Assembly: GCF_030814815.1 (NCBI RefSeq)
Contig: NZ_JAUSVR010000014.1
Coordinates: forward strand, 31,232-95,231
DNA: 64,000 nucleotides
DNA from: Ancylobacter amanitiformis
Lineage (GTDB): Bacteria > Pseudomonadota > Alphaproteobacteria > Rhizobiales > Xanthobacteraceae
Direction: 5' to 3'
The notes beneath the pieces were generated by a model that was not told where the DNA came from, ran no database searches, and was given only the letters and a program-made list of their open reading frames with translations. Shown here one piece after another: positions 57,363 to 64,000 of the stretch. Position 1 is the first letter of the stretch; every line of letters begins with the position of its first letter. A program made the position numbers and the translations under genes.

Positions 57363-57414
57363 GTGGGCAAATCTCGTGGTCAAATCTCGTGGGCAGATGG
57401 CGCGGGCAGATGCC
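57363..57414. repeat. 13-base tandem repeat, four units
   Basis: Four consecutive 13-base units: GTGGGCAAATCTC, GTGGTCAAATCTC, GTGGGCAGATGGC, GCGGGCAGATGCC, filling 57363-57414 immediately after the prpB stop. A short minisatellite in the prpB-tctC gap. Confidence 0.75.
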
Positions 57415-57417
57415 GCT

Positions 57418-58353
57418 TCAGGCCGCCCCTCCGCGCTGGGGCTGCCCGTTCGGGATGACGGTCTGCACGATCGAGGCGTCGAGCGCCTCATACGCGTGCA
57501 GACCGATCAGATCGTAGAGTTCGGCGCGGGTCTGCATCGCCTCGATCATCCGATGCGTGCCGCCGTCGTTGCGGATCGCCTGGTAAAGCGTTGCCTGCGC
57601 CTTGTTGGCGACGCGCAATGCCGAGACCGGCCAGATCACCATGCGGTAGCCCATCGCCTCGAATTCCGAGGTGGTGAAGAAGGGCGTGCGGCCGAACTCC
57701 GTCATGTTGGCGAGCAGCGGCACGCCGGCCGGCATGCGCTCGGCGAAGGCGCGAAACATCTCCGCATTGGTCAGCGCCTCCGGGAAGATCGCGTCGGCGC
57801 CGGCGTCGAGATAGAGCCGCGCGCGGGCCAGCGCCCCGTCCAGCCCCTCGCTGGCGGCGGCATCGGTGCGGGCGATGATGTAGAGGTCGCGCCGGGCGCG
57901 CGCGGCGGCGGCGACCTTGGCGGCCATGTCATGGGCATCGGCCAGCTTCTTGTCGTTGAGGTGGCCGCATTTCTTCGGCAGCAGTTGGTCCTCGATATGC
58001 ACCGCCCCGGCGCCGGCATCCTCGAAGGTGCGCACCATGTGCATCACATTGAGCGCCTCGCCATAGCCGGTGTCGCCGTCGACCAGAAGCGGCAGGCCGC
58101 TGGCCCGCGCGATCTGCCGGATGAAGAAGGCCACCTCGTCGACGGTGATGATGCCGAGATCGGGCAGGCCCATCGAGGCGGTCATCGCGGCGCCGGAGAG
58201 GTAGAGCGCCTGGAAGCCGGCCTCCCTGGCCTGCAAGGAGGCCATGCCGTTATGCGCGCCGGGAAGTTCGACGATGCCACCCGCCTCCACCCGCGCGCGG
58301 AAGCGGCGGCCAGCCGGCTCCGTGGGAAGATCGCTGTTCACCAGATAGGGCAT
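57418..58353 (-). CDS. prpB: 2-Methylisocitrate lyase
   Basis: 311 residues of the isocitrate lyase/PEP mutase barrel. The catalytic loop LPKKCGHL (Cys129) is the diagnostic signature of PrpB. VDGDTGYGEALNVMHMVRTF, VHIEDQLLP and IIARTDAAASEGLDGALARA give the Mg2+ and substrate sites. Splits 2-methylisocitrate to pyruvate and succinate. Lies 12 bases after prpD. No methylcitrate synthase gene is present in the cluster. Confidence 0.92.
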   Translation of the reverse strand: MPYLVNSDLPTEPAGRRFRARVEAGGIVELPGAHNGMASLQAREAGFQALYLSGAAMTASMGLPDLGIITVDEVAFFIRQIARASGLPLLVDGDTGYGEALNVMHMVRTFEDAGAGAVHIEDQLLPKKCGHLNDKKLADAHDMAAKVAAAARARRDLYIIARTDAAASEGLDGALARARLYLDAGADAIFPEALTNAEMFRAFAERMPAGVPLLANMTEFGRTPFFTTSEFEAMGYRMVIWPVSALRVANKAQATLYQAIRNDGGTHRMIEAMQTRAELYDLIGLHAYEALDASIVQTVIPNGQPQRGGAA

Positions 58354-58365
58354 GGGGCGCGGCCT

Positions 58366-59817
58366 TCAGTTGGCGTAGAGATCGACATAGTCGTTGACCG
58401 CCATCGCCTCGAGCCGCGCCTGGTCGAGCGAGACGTCGAGAATGGCGCGCTGGCGCTTCTCGACGAAGCGGCGGGCAAGGTTGGTGCGGAACTTGGCCTC
58501 CAGCAGCGGGATGCCGTCCGCCCGGCGGCGCTTGTGGCCGATCGGATATTCCACCAGCACTTCCGGCAGCACCGTGCCGTCGGTGAGCGCGATGGTCATG
58601 GCGTTGGCGATCGAGCGCTTTTCCGGGTCGTGATAGTCGCGGGTGAAGGCCGGATCCTCGACGCAGGTGATCTTCGCCCGCAGCGCATCGATGCGCGAAT
58701 CGGCGGCGACCGCATCCTCGTAATCGGAGGCGGTGAGCCGGCCGAACAGCAGCGGCAGGGCGACCATGTACTGGATGGTGTGGTCGCGGTCGGCCGGATT
58801 ATGCAGCGGTCCGCTCTTGTCGATGATGCGGATGCACGCCTCATGCGTGCGGATGCGGATCGAGGCGATGTCGGCGGCGCTGCGGCCCGATTCAGTCAGC
58901 GTGCGGTGCAGCGTCATCGCCGCTTCCACCGCCGTCTGGGCGTGGAACTCCGCCGGGTAGGAGATCTTGAAGAGCACGTTCTCCATGACATAGGAGCCGT
59001 AGGGCCGCTGGAAGGCGAACGGCTTGCCGCGGAACGAGGCGTCATAGAAGCCCCAGGTCGGCGCGGTCAGCACCGAGGGGTAGCCCATCTCGCCGGTCTG
59101 CGCGATCAAGGCGAGGCGCACGGCGCGGCTGGTGGCGTCGCCCGCCGCCCAGCTCTTGCGCGAGCCCGCGTTCGGGGCGTGGCGATAGGTGCGCAGCGCC
59201 TGCCCATCGACGAAGGCGAGCGACAGGGCGTTGATGATCTCGTCGCGCGTCAGCCCGAGCAGGCCGGCGACCACGGCGGTCGACGCCACCTTGACCAGCA
59301 CGACATGGTCGATGCCGACCTTGTTGAAGGCGTTTTCCAGCGCGATGCAGCCCTGGATCTCGTGCGCCTTGATCATGGCGGTGAGCACGTCGCGCATGGT
59401 CGGCGGGGTGCGCCCCGTGGCAACGGCGTTGCGGGCCAGCCAGTCGGCGACGGCGAGGATGCCGCCGAGATTGTCCGAGGGGTGCCCCCATTCGGCGGCG
59501 AGCCAGCAATCGTTGAAGTCCAGCCAGCGGATCATCGTGCCGATGTTGAACGCCGCCTGCACCGGGTCGAGCTGATAGGGCGTGCCGGGAACCTTCGCGC
59601 CGTTCGGCACCAGGGTGCCGGGCACGATCGGCCCGAGCAGCTTGGTGCAGGCCGGATATTCCAGAGCCTCCAGCCCGCAGCCGAGCGTATCGATCAGGCA
59701 GTTGCGGGCGGTCTCATAGGCGAGAGAACTGTCGACACGATAGTTGAGAACGTAGTCGGCGATATCGACGAGGACACCATCGGGGGCCGGGCGTTCATTG
59801 TTGCTGTGGCTGGACAT
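58366..59817 (-). CDS. prpD: 2-Methylcitrate dehydratase
   Basis: 483 residues, the same length as E. coli PrpD and similar along the whole protein: CLIDTLGCGLEALEYPACTK, FNIGTMIRWLDFNDCWLAAE, EWGHPSDNLGG, KVGIDHVVLVKVASTAVVAG, TYRHAPNAGSRKSWAAGDAT and RPYGSYVMENVLFKISYPAE. Dehydrates 2-methylcitrate to 2-methyl-cis-aconitate; no metal cluster is needed. A TGTCGACA palindrome lies within its 5' coding region and two more upstream, which points to control by the divergent GntR gene. Confidence 0.93.
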   Translation of the reverse strand: MSSHSNNERPAPDGVLVDIADYVLNYRVDSSLAYETARNCLIDTLGCGLEALEYPACTKLLGPIVPGTLVPNGAKVPGTPYQLDPVQAAFNIGTMIRWLDFNDCWLAAEWGHPSDNLGGILAVADWLARNAVATGRTPPTMRDVLTAMIKAHEIQGCIALENAFNKVGIDHVVLVKVASTAVVAGLLGLTRDEIINALSLAFVDGQALRTYRHAPNAGSRKSWAAGDATSRAVRLALIAQTGEMGYPSVLTAPTWGFYDASFRGKPFAFQRPYGSYVMENVLFKISYPAEFHAQTAVEAAMTLHRTLTESGRSAADIASIRIRTHEACIRIIDKSGPLHNPADRDHTIQYMVALPLLFGRLTASDYEDAVAADSRIDALRAKITCVEDPAFTRDYHDPEKRSIANAMTIALTDGTVLPEVLVEYPIGHKRRRADGIPLLEAKFRTNLARRFVEKRQRAILDVSLDQARLEAMAVNDYVDLYAN

Positions 59818-60072
59818 GGCGTTCTCAACGTCTCCCTTGGGCGCATTTTCGAGGCGACTGCCATCGCCGTCTTGCTTATGGTGTCGACAATTTTAGCCGA
59901 AACTCGACAAAAAACAAACGAAACTTGCGCTGCGTCGCACTCTATGTCGACACTTTTGGCGATGAGATGTTCCGAGCGCATGGCGGCCGGGGAAGGCGCA
60001 TCGCGCGAGAAATCAGCTATAACGAAGGCAAATGCGCGCCGGCACGCGAGCGACGAGGAAAAGGTGTCGACA
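59730..60072. promoter_or_regulatory. Four TGTCGACA palindromes in the prpD-gntR control region
   Basis: The 8-base palindrome TGTCGACA occurs at 59730-59737 (inside prpD), 59882-59889, 59945-59952 and 60065-60072, the last ending on the A of the gntR start codon. A half-site CTCGACAA lies near 59903. The intervening sequence is the AT-richest of this region. It looks like a GntR operator array for both prpDB-tctCBA and autoregulation. Confidence 0.65.
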
Positions 60073-60764
60073 TGTTGAACGCGGACGAGACGGAAGCGGC
60101 AGGGGATTCGCTGGGCGGCAGCGGCCTCGCCGCGCGCCTGTACGACGATCTGACGCGCGCCATTCTCGCCGGCACGCTGGCCCCGGGGGAAAAGCTCTCG
60201 GAGCCCGCCATCGCCCGCTCCTTCGGCGCCAGCCGCGCGCCCGTGCGCGAGGCGATCCGCCGGCTGCAGGAGCGTGGGCTCGTCACCTATGCGGTCAACC
60301 AGGGCGCCCGCGTCGCCCAGCCCAGCGCCGCCGAGTTCCTCGCCCTGCTGGATGTGCGCGAGGCGATGGAGGGCATGGCCGCGCGGCTGGCGGCAACCCA
60401 CATGGAGGCGAGCGAGGTCGCCACGCTGGAAGCCCTCGTCGCCGGCCATCGCGGCGAGATCGAGCGCAATCCGCTCGGCGCCTATCTGCAGGATGATCCG
60501 GAGACCGACTTCCATCGGCGCATCGCCCGCGGCAGCGGCAACCCCATCCTCGCCGACCTGCTGTGCGAACAGTTCTACCCGCGCCTGCGCCTCTGCCGGC
60601 GGCTACACCGCACCGTGCAGGGTCGCGGCCGCGAGGCCTGGAGGGAGCATCTGCGCATCACCGAGGCGATCGGCCAGCACGACGGGGAACTGGCGGAAAT
60701 CCTCATGCGCCGGCACATACGAGCCGCCCGCGCCGCCCTGCAGACCGCCCTCGCGGCGCCGTGA
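60072..60764 (+). CDS. GntR-family regulator, FCD type, of the prp-tct cluster
   Basis: 230 residues from ATG 60072. Winged-helix N-terminus (LYDDLTRAILAGTLAPGEKL, ARSFGASRAPVREAIRRLQE, VTYAVNQGARVAQPS) and helical FCD effector domain (LLDVREAMEGMAARLAATHM, ETDFHRRIARGSGNPILADL, REAWREHLRITEAIGQHDGE). Divergent from prpD with palindromic boxes between them, one overlapping its own start. The effector is probably a methylcitrate-pathway or related tricarboxylate intermediate, by inference from position. Confidence 0.9.
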   Translation: MLNADETEAAGDSLGGSGLAARLYDDLTRAILAGTLAPGEKLSEPAIARSFGASRAPVREAIRRLQERGLVTYAVNQGARVAQPSAAEFLALLDVREAMEGMAARLAATHMEASEVATLEALVAGHRGEIERNPLGAYLQDDPETDFHRRIARGSGNPILADLLCEQFYPRLRLCRRLHRTVQGRGREAWREHLRITEAIGQHDGELAEILMRRHIRAARAALQTALAAP

Positions 60765-60983
60765 CGCGGACTGCCGGCGCATCGATGGCGCATCGATGGC
60801 GCGGGTGCGGGCGATGTGCCGGCCGGCTTCCGCGCCGGCTCAACAGTCGCGGACGCACCGGCGGCGACCGGCCGTGAGGGCAATACGCCCGCCCGGAATC
60901 GGCTCAACCCGAACCGGGAGGCCAAGCCCGCGCTCCGGCCCGCGCCCCGGCCGGCGGCAGGAATTCGCCGCCTTCGCGGATGA

Positions 60984-61850
60984 TCAGGATGTTGCCGGGG
61001 CCCCGATGGCGCCCAGCACCGTCATGGCCGCGTCGGGGATCTCAAGGCGGGCCGCCGCGAGGTTCTCGGCGAGGTGGACGGTCGAGGAAGTGCCGGGAAT
61101 GAGCAGGATGTTCGGCGAGCGGCGCAGCAACCAGGCAAGGGCGACCTGCATGGGAGAGACGCCGAGTTCGGTCGCGACCTGCGTCAGGGCCTGGGACTGG
61201 AGCGGCGAGAAGCCGCCCAGGGGGAAGAACGGCACATAGGCGACCCCTTCGGCGGCCAGTTGGTCGATGAAGAGGTCGTCGCTTCTGTGGGCCAGATTGT
61301 ACTGGTTCTGCACGCCGACGATCGGAACGATGGCGGCGCCCTGCGCATATTGTGTGGGCGTGACGTTGCTGAGGCCGATATGTCGGATCAGGCCCTGCTG
61401 CTGAAGCTCGGCGAGCGCCGTCAGGGGAGCTTCGATCGACCCTTCGGCGGGCTCGTGGACGTCGAACATGACGCGCAGGTTGACCGCATCCAGCACATCC
61501 ACGCCCAGGTTCTTCAGGTTGTCGTGGACCGCTGCCGCCAGGGCCTGCGGCGAGAAGGCCGGCAGCCACTCGGCCTTCGGCCCGCGAACGGCGCCGACCT
61601 TGGTCACGATGAGCAGATCCGAGGGGTAGGGATGAAGCGCCTCCCGGATCAGCTGGTTGGTGATATGCGGGCCGTAGAAGTCGCTGGTATCGATGTGATT
61701 GACACCGGCGTCACGCGCCGCGCGCAGGACGGCGAGGGCGTCGTCGCGATCCCTGGGAGGGCCGAACACGCCGGGCCCAGCCAGTTGCATGGCGCCGTAG
61801 CCCAGTCGGTTCACGGTCTGGCCGGCGAAGGAATAGGTCGAGTTTGTCAT
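60984..61850 (-). CDS. pdxI: Pyridoxal reductase, aldo/keto reductase family (YdbC/PdxI type)
   Basis: 288 residues from ATG 61850; the very long open frame upstream overlaps a LysR gene and is not coding. It follows E. coli YdbC/PdxI closely: VNRLGYGAMQLAGPGVFGPP, NHIDTSDFYGPHITNQLIRE, the catalytic Lys in LIVTKVGAVRG, DVLDAVNLRVM, IRHIGLSNVTPTQ and VALAWLLRRSPNILLIPGTS. As in YdbC, the usual active-site His is Asn (VNLR). PdxI reduces pyridoxal to pyridoxine with NADPH; a general aldehyde detoxification role is the alternative. Divergent from a LysR regulator. Confidence 0.85.
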   Translation of the reverse strand: MTNSTYSFAGQTVNRLGYGAMQLAGPGVFGPPRDRDDALAVLRAARDAGVNHIDTSDFYGPHITNQLIREALHPYPSDLLIVTKVGAVRGPKAEWLPAFSPQALAAAVHDNLKNLGVDVLDAVNLRVMFDVHEPAEGSIEAPLTALAELQQQGLIRHIGLSNVTPTQYAQGAAIVPIVGVQNQYNLAHRSDDLFIDQLAAEGVAYVPFFPLGGFSPLQSQALTQVATELGVSPMQVALAWLLRRSPNILLIPGTSSTVHLAENLAAARLEIPDAAMTVLGAIGAPATS

Positions 61851-61943
61851 GGTCGCTCTCCTTGAGGACGCCAGACATCTAGACCTTGCGGCGGTGAGCG
61901 ATAATCGCCCACAATCCGAACAACCTGTGCGAGATGGCGAACA

Positions 61944-62849
61944 ATGGCGCATGACCTCGCGGACCTGAACGCCTTCGTCGCGGTCGCGCGGGCGCGGGGA
62001 TTCCGCAACGCGGCCCGGAGCGGGGGCACAAGCGCCTCGGCACTCAGTGATGCGGTGCGACGGCTCGAAGGCCGACTTGGCGCGCGCCTGCTGCATCGGA
62101 CGACGCGAAGCATCCGCCTGACCGAGGCGGGGGCCCGGCTGATGGCCCGGCTGGAACCGGCACTTAGTGAGGTGGACGCCGCCTTGTCCGGGGTCGGGCG
62201 GCTTGGCAACGAGCCGGCCGGAACCCTGCGCCTGAACGTGCCGGTGAGCGCCGCGCGTCTCGTCTTGCCGGATCTCGTGCCGGCCTTCCTGGCGGCCTAT
62301 CCGCACATCCGGCTGGAGATCACGGCGGAGGACAGTTTCGTGGACGTGCTGGCCGCGGGAGCCGACGCCGGCATCCGGTATGACGAGCGGCTTGAACAGG
62401 ACATGATCGCCGTCCCGATCGGCCCGCGCATCCAGCGGTTCGCCTGCGCCGCCGCGCCCGCCTATCTGGACGTGCGAGGCCGGCCCGGCCATCCCAGCGA
62501 CCTCCTGGGCCATGCCTGCCTGCGTGGACGCTTCTCGAGTGGGGCCACCCCCGCCTGGGAGTTCGAGCGGGAGGGAGAGAGCGTGATGATCGAGGGCGAT
62601 GGCCCGCTGCTCGTCAACATGGGACCGGCGATCGATCTCGCGGTCGAGGCGGCGATCGCGGGTACGGGGGTCATCTATCTCTTCGAAGCCTGGATCGCGC
62701 CGTTCCTGAAAAGCGGCGCGCTGGAGCCGGTTCTCGCGGACTGGTGGCCACGTTTTTCCGGGCCTTTTCTCTATTATCCGGGTCTGCGGCTGGTCCCTCC
62801 ACCGCTTCGCGCGTTCATCGACTTCATTCGGGCGCGATCGTCGCCGTAG
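61944..62849 (+). CDS. LysR-family transcriptional regulator next to pdxI
   Basis: 301 residues. Helix-turn-helix at the N-terminus (LADLNAFVAVARARGFRNAA, TSASALSDAVRRLEGRLGAR, LLHRTTRSIRLTEAG) and an effector domain (LRLNVPVSAARLVLPDLVPA, SFVDVLAAGADAGIRYDERL). This subgroup (CrgA-like) often sits beside and controls a reductase gene. The 93-base divergent gap to pdxI would hold the shared operator. Confidence 0.9.
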   Translation: MAHDLADLNAFVAVARARGFRNAARSGGTSASALSDAVRRLEGRLGARLLHRTTRSIRLTEAGARLMARLEPALSEVDAALSGVGRLGNEPAGTLRLNVPVSAARLVLPDLVPAFLAAYPHIRLEITAEDSFVDVLAAGADAGIRYDERLEQDMIAVPIGPRIQRFACAAAPAYLDVRGRPGHPSDLLGHACLRGRFSSGATPAWEFEREGESVMIEGDGPLLVNMGPAIDLAVEAAIAGTGVIYLFEAWIAPFLKSGALEPVLADWWPRFSGPFLYYPGLRLVPPPLRAFIDFIRARSSP

Positions 62850-63067
62850 GGCGATAGCGAAGCAACGAAACATATTGCATTCCGTTGCGGAAGACATTGC
62901 GTGCCGCTGGCGGCAACTCCCCGCTGCGGCCCGGGACGAAGCCCGTATGGCAATCGCTACGAAAGCTCGCCTCACGAAAGCTCGAAGCCGGTGCCGCGCC
63001 ATGAACCTGTCCGGACAGCCTCCGCCGCATCATTCGTCCAGCTTGGCGCAAGGACGCTTTGCCATGA

Positions 63068-63679
63068 CTATTGGCTCCATCGCATCGTCGAGCGTCCGCT
63101 GGTCAGATCCGTCAGCAGCCGCTCCACGCCGCCGGCGTCGGATTTCGGCGCCGTCATCGACAGGATCGCGCCGCTATCCGTGAAGGCATGAACCCCCACC
63201 TGCACCCCCGGTAGCGCGCCCAACCTGACTTGAACCAGTGCCAGATCGCTGAACCCGCATGTCACCGTCCCGGAGACGGTCGCGATGAGCGCCGCCTTCT
63301 CGGCGTCGCGCAGGCAGAGGGCCGCCGTTCCGCCATAGGCCCGGATCAGGCCGCCGCTGCCCAGAAGGATCCCACCGAACCAGCGCGTCACGACAACGGC
63401 GACGCGATCGAGGCCTTGCCCGTCGATGGCGGCAAGGATCGGCTTGCCGGCGGTGCCGCCGGGTTCCCCGTCATCGTTGAAGCGGTAGTTCTGCCCCACG
63501 CGCCATGCCCAGCAATTGTGATTGGCGCCCGGATCCGACTGTGCCGCGATGAAGTCTTTCGCCGCCGCCTCGTCGGCGACGGGGCCGGCGATCGCCACGA
63601 ATCGGCTCTTCTTGATCTCTTGCTGGCGCAGAGCGAGTTCAACGAGGGTAAAGCGTGCGTCCATACGCTCGTCTATCAT
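63068..63679 (-). CDS. YigZ/IMPACT-family protein
   Basis: 203 residues from ATG 63679; ATG 63664 is an alternative and the frame beyond 63679 is not protein-like. N-terminal UPF0029/IMPACT domain: EIKKSRFVAIAGPVADEAAA, HNCWAWRVGQNYRFNDDGEP with GGTAGKPILAAIDGQGLDRV and VTRWFGGILLGSGGLIRAYG. A C-terminal DUF1949-like domain follows. Relatives bind ribosomes or nucleic acid, and the eukaryotic IMPACT modulates Gcn2; the bacterial role is not established. Stands alone. Confidence 0.87.
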   Translation of the reverse strand: MIDERMDARFTLVELALRQQEIKKSRFVAIAGPVADEAAAKDFIAAQSDPGANHNCWAWRVGQNYRFNDDGEPGGTAGKPILAAIDGQGLDRVAVVVTRWFGGILLGSGGLIRAYGGTAALCLRDAEKAALIATVSGTVTCGFSDLALVQVRLGALPGVQVGVHAFTDSGAILSMTAPKSDAGGVERLLTDLTSGRSTMRWSQ

Positions 63680-63980
63680 GACCTCCGCCCCGGATCTCCT
63701 TCGGCCTGAGGGCGGGTCCGGAGCGTCATCGATCCGAACCCATAGGGTGGATCGCTGGAAGCCGGCATTCGCCACGAAGGTCAAGGCCCCCCCCGCACGC
63801 GCATGTCGATCTTGCAAAGGTAATCGCCATCCGCCAACGGCCGCGGATGGCGATTCCGCTCAAGCCTCACTCATGGCGTGGGCCCATTCCTTGCCCACGG
63901 TGCTTTAGGAGACATACCCATAAACGGGCTTCCCCGCGGGCCGGGGTTCTGATTCATTGATCTCAGCCCTGGAGGTTGAG
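63680..63980. other. Right-edge intergenic region, 301 bases
   Basis: No gene is seen before the IS. It holds two hairpins: a perfect 13-bp stem (63822-63834 with 63843-63855) and a 7-bp stem CGTGGGC/GCCCACG (63877-63883 with 63893-63899). The IS5-type edge begins near 63909. Confidence 0.55.
63822..63855. terminator. Perfect 13-bp hairpin near IS junction
   Basis: AATCGCCATCCGC (63822-63834) pairs fully with GCGGATGGCGATT (63843-63855); loop CAACGGCC. It has the shape of a terminator, but the gene it would serve is not visible and may lie beyond the IS or have been displaced by it. Confidence 0.4.
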
Positions 63981-64000
63981 ATGGCTCGCTTTGACCTGAC
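63909..64000 (+). mobile_element. Left end of an IS5-family insertion sequence (IS427/IS1031-like), partial
   Basis: From about 63909 the sequence changes to a short leader (AGGAGACATACCCATAAACG) carrying a likely terminal inverted repeat, then a GGAGG ribosome site and a transposase start at 63981. The exact edge cannot be fixed without the right end; the CTTTAG just before it may contain the target duplication. Confidence 0.6.
63981..64000 (+). CDS. IS5-family transposase, first codons only
   Basis: ATG at 63981 with GGAGG at 63971-63975. The six complete codons MARFDL (the next codon is cut after AC) are the characteristic opening of IS427/IS1031-type DDE transposases (usually MARFDLTDFEW). 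The remainder lies outside the window. Confidence 0.65.

Noticed and set aside
56413..60078. Plus-strand open frame of 1221 codons
   Set aside because: Antisense to tctC, prpB and prpD, which are unmistakable proteins. The frame arises from high GC at third positions and has Arg/His/Gly-rich composition with no domain.
60984..63002. A 672-residue fusion on the minus strand including the aldo/keto reductase
   Set aside because: The extra N-terminal 384 residues are antisense to a clear LysR gene; the reductase has its own start at 61850.

Overview
The window is about 67% GC by eye and densely coded, with short intergenic gaps. The gene set points to an alphaproteobacterium of the order Hyphomicrobiales, and the family Xanthobacteraceae (Ancylobacter/Starkeya/Azorhizobium type) is my best guess. 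The reasons are an ALA-synthase route to heme, a haem-PAS FixL with FixJ and an Fnr/FixK-type regulator, many ABC and tripartite tricarboxylate transport genes, a ChvE/GguAB sugar porter, and intergenic palindromes of the kind common in this order. I saw no rRNA, tRNA, CRISPR or plasmid/phage backbone. The only mobile element is the edge of an IS5-type insertion at the right end. It reads as ordinary chromosome rich in catabolic operons.

Layout. 1-3314 (minus): a spermidine/putrescine-type ABC operon (ATPase, Tat-exported binding protein, permease running off the left edge). 3732-4694: an orphan TctC-type binding protein. 4785-8547: a bacterial version of the URC uracil-degradation pathway (Urc4/DUF1688, Urc1/GTP-cyclohydrolase-II-like, uracil phosphoribosyltransferase), with a candidate operator between the divergent genes. 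8661-10720: a guanidine-I riboswitch in front of a GdmH-type guanidine hydrolase, followed by a very His-rich protein. URC and guanidine hydrolysis are both expected to yield urea. 10775-17993: hemA, an AbrB-family membrane protein, hemN, an Fnr/FixK-like regulator, a lone receiver domain, fixJ and fixL, tied together by Fnr/FixK-like boxes. This is an oxygen-sensing and heme-supply module.

18060-24983 (minus): an aminotransferase, then three translationally coupled glycan/surface-polysaccharide genes, including a methyltransferase-coiled-coil-glycosyltransferase fusion. 25512-45927 (plus, about 20 kb): a sugar regulon. It holds a YtfQRT/YjfF-type furanose transporter, a GntR regulator, the non-phosphorylating L-arabinose route to 2-oxoglutarate (dehydratase, DHDPS-like dehydratase, semialdehyde dehydrogenase), a shared galactose/arabinose dehydrogenase, mutarotase and lactonase, the DeLey-Doudoroff arm (second IlvD/Edd dehydratase, DgoK, DgoA), and a ChvE-GguA-GguB transporter closed by a very strong terminator. 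46080-47183: a bacterial SABATH-type carboxyl methyltransferase.

47209-53000 (minus): five genes with 4-base overlaps (aldehyde dehydrogenase, M19 dipeptidase homologue, Ldh_2 oxidoreductase, a 555-residue unknown protein, a DUF3726-like protein) facing a LysR regulator. I regard this as the best candidate for an undescribed pathway. 54019-59817 (minus): prpD-prpB-tctC-tctB-tctA without prpC, with repeated TGTCGACA palindromes leading to a divergent GntR gene. 60984-64000: a PdxI/YdbC-type pyridoxal reductase with a divergent LysR gene, a YigZ/IMPACT protein, two hairpins and the IS5-family edge.

The wide reading frames on the opposite strands of these genes are GC-driven shadows and are not annotated. 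Start codons were chosen by Shine-Dalgarno spacing, overlap with the previous stop, and known family N-termini.
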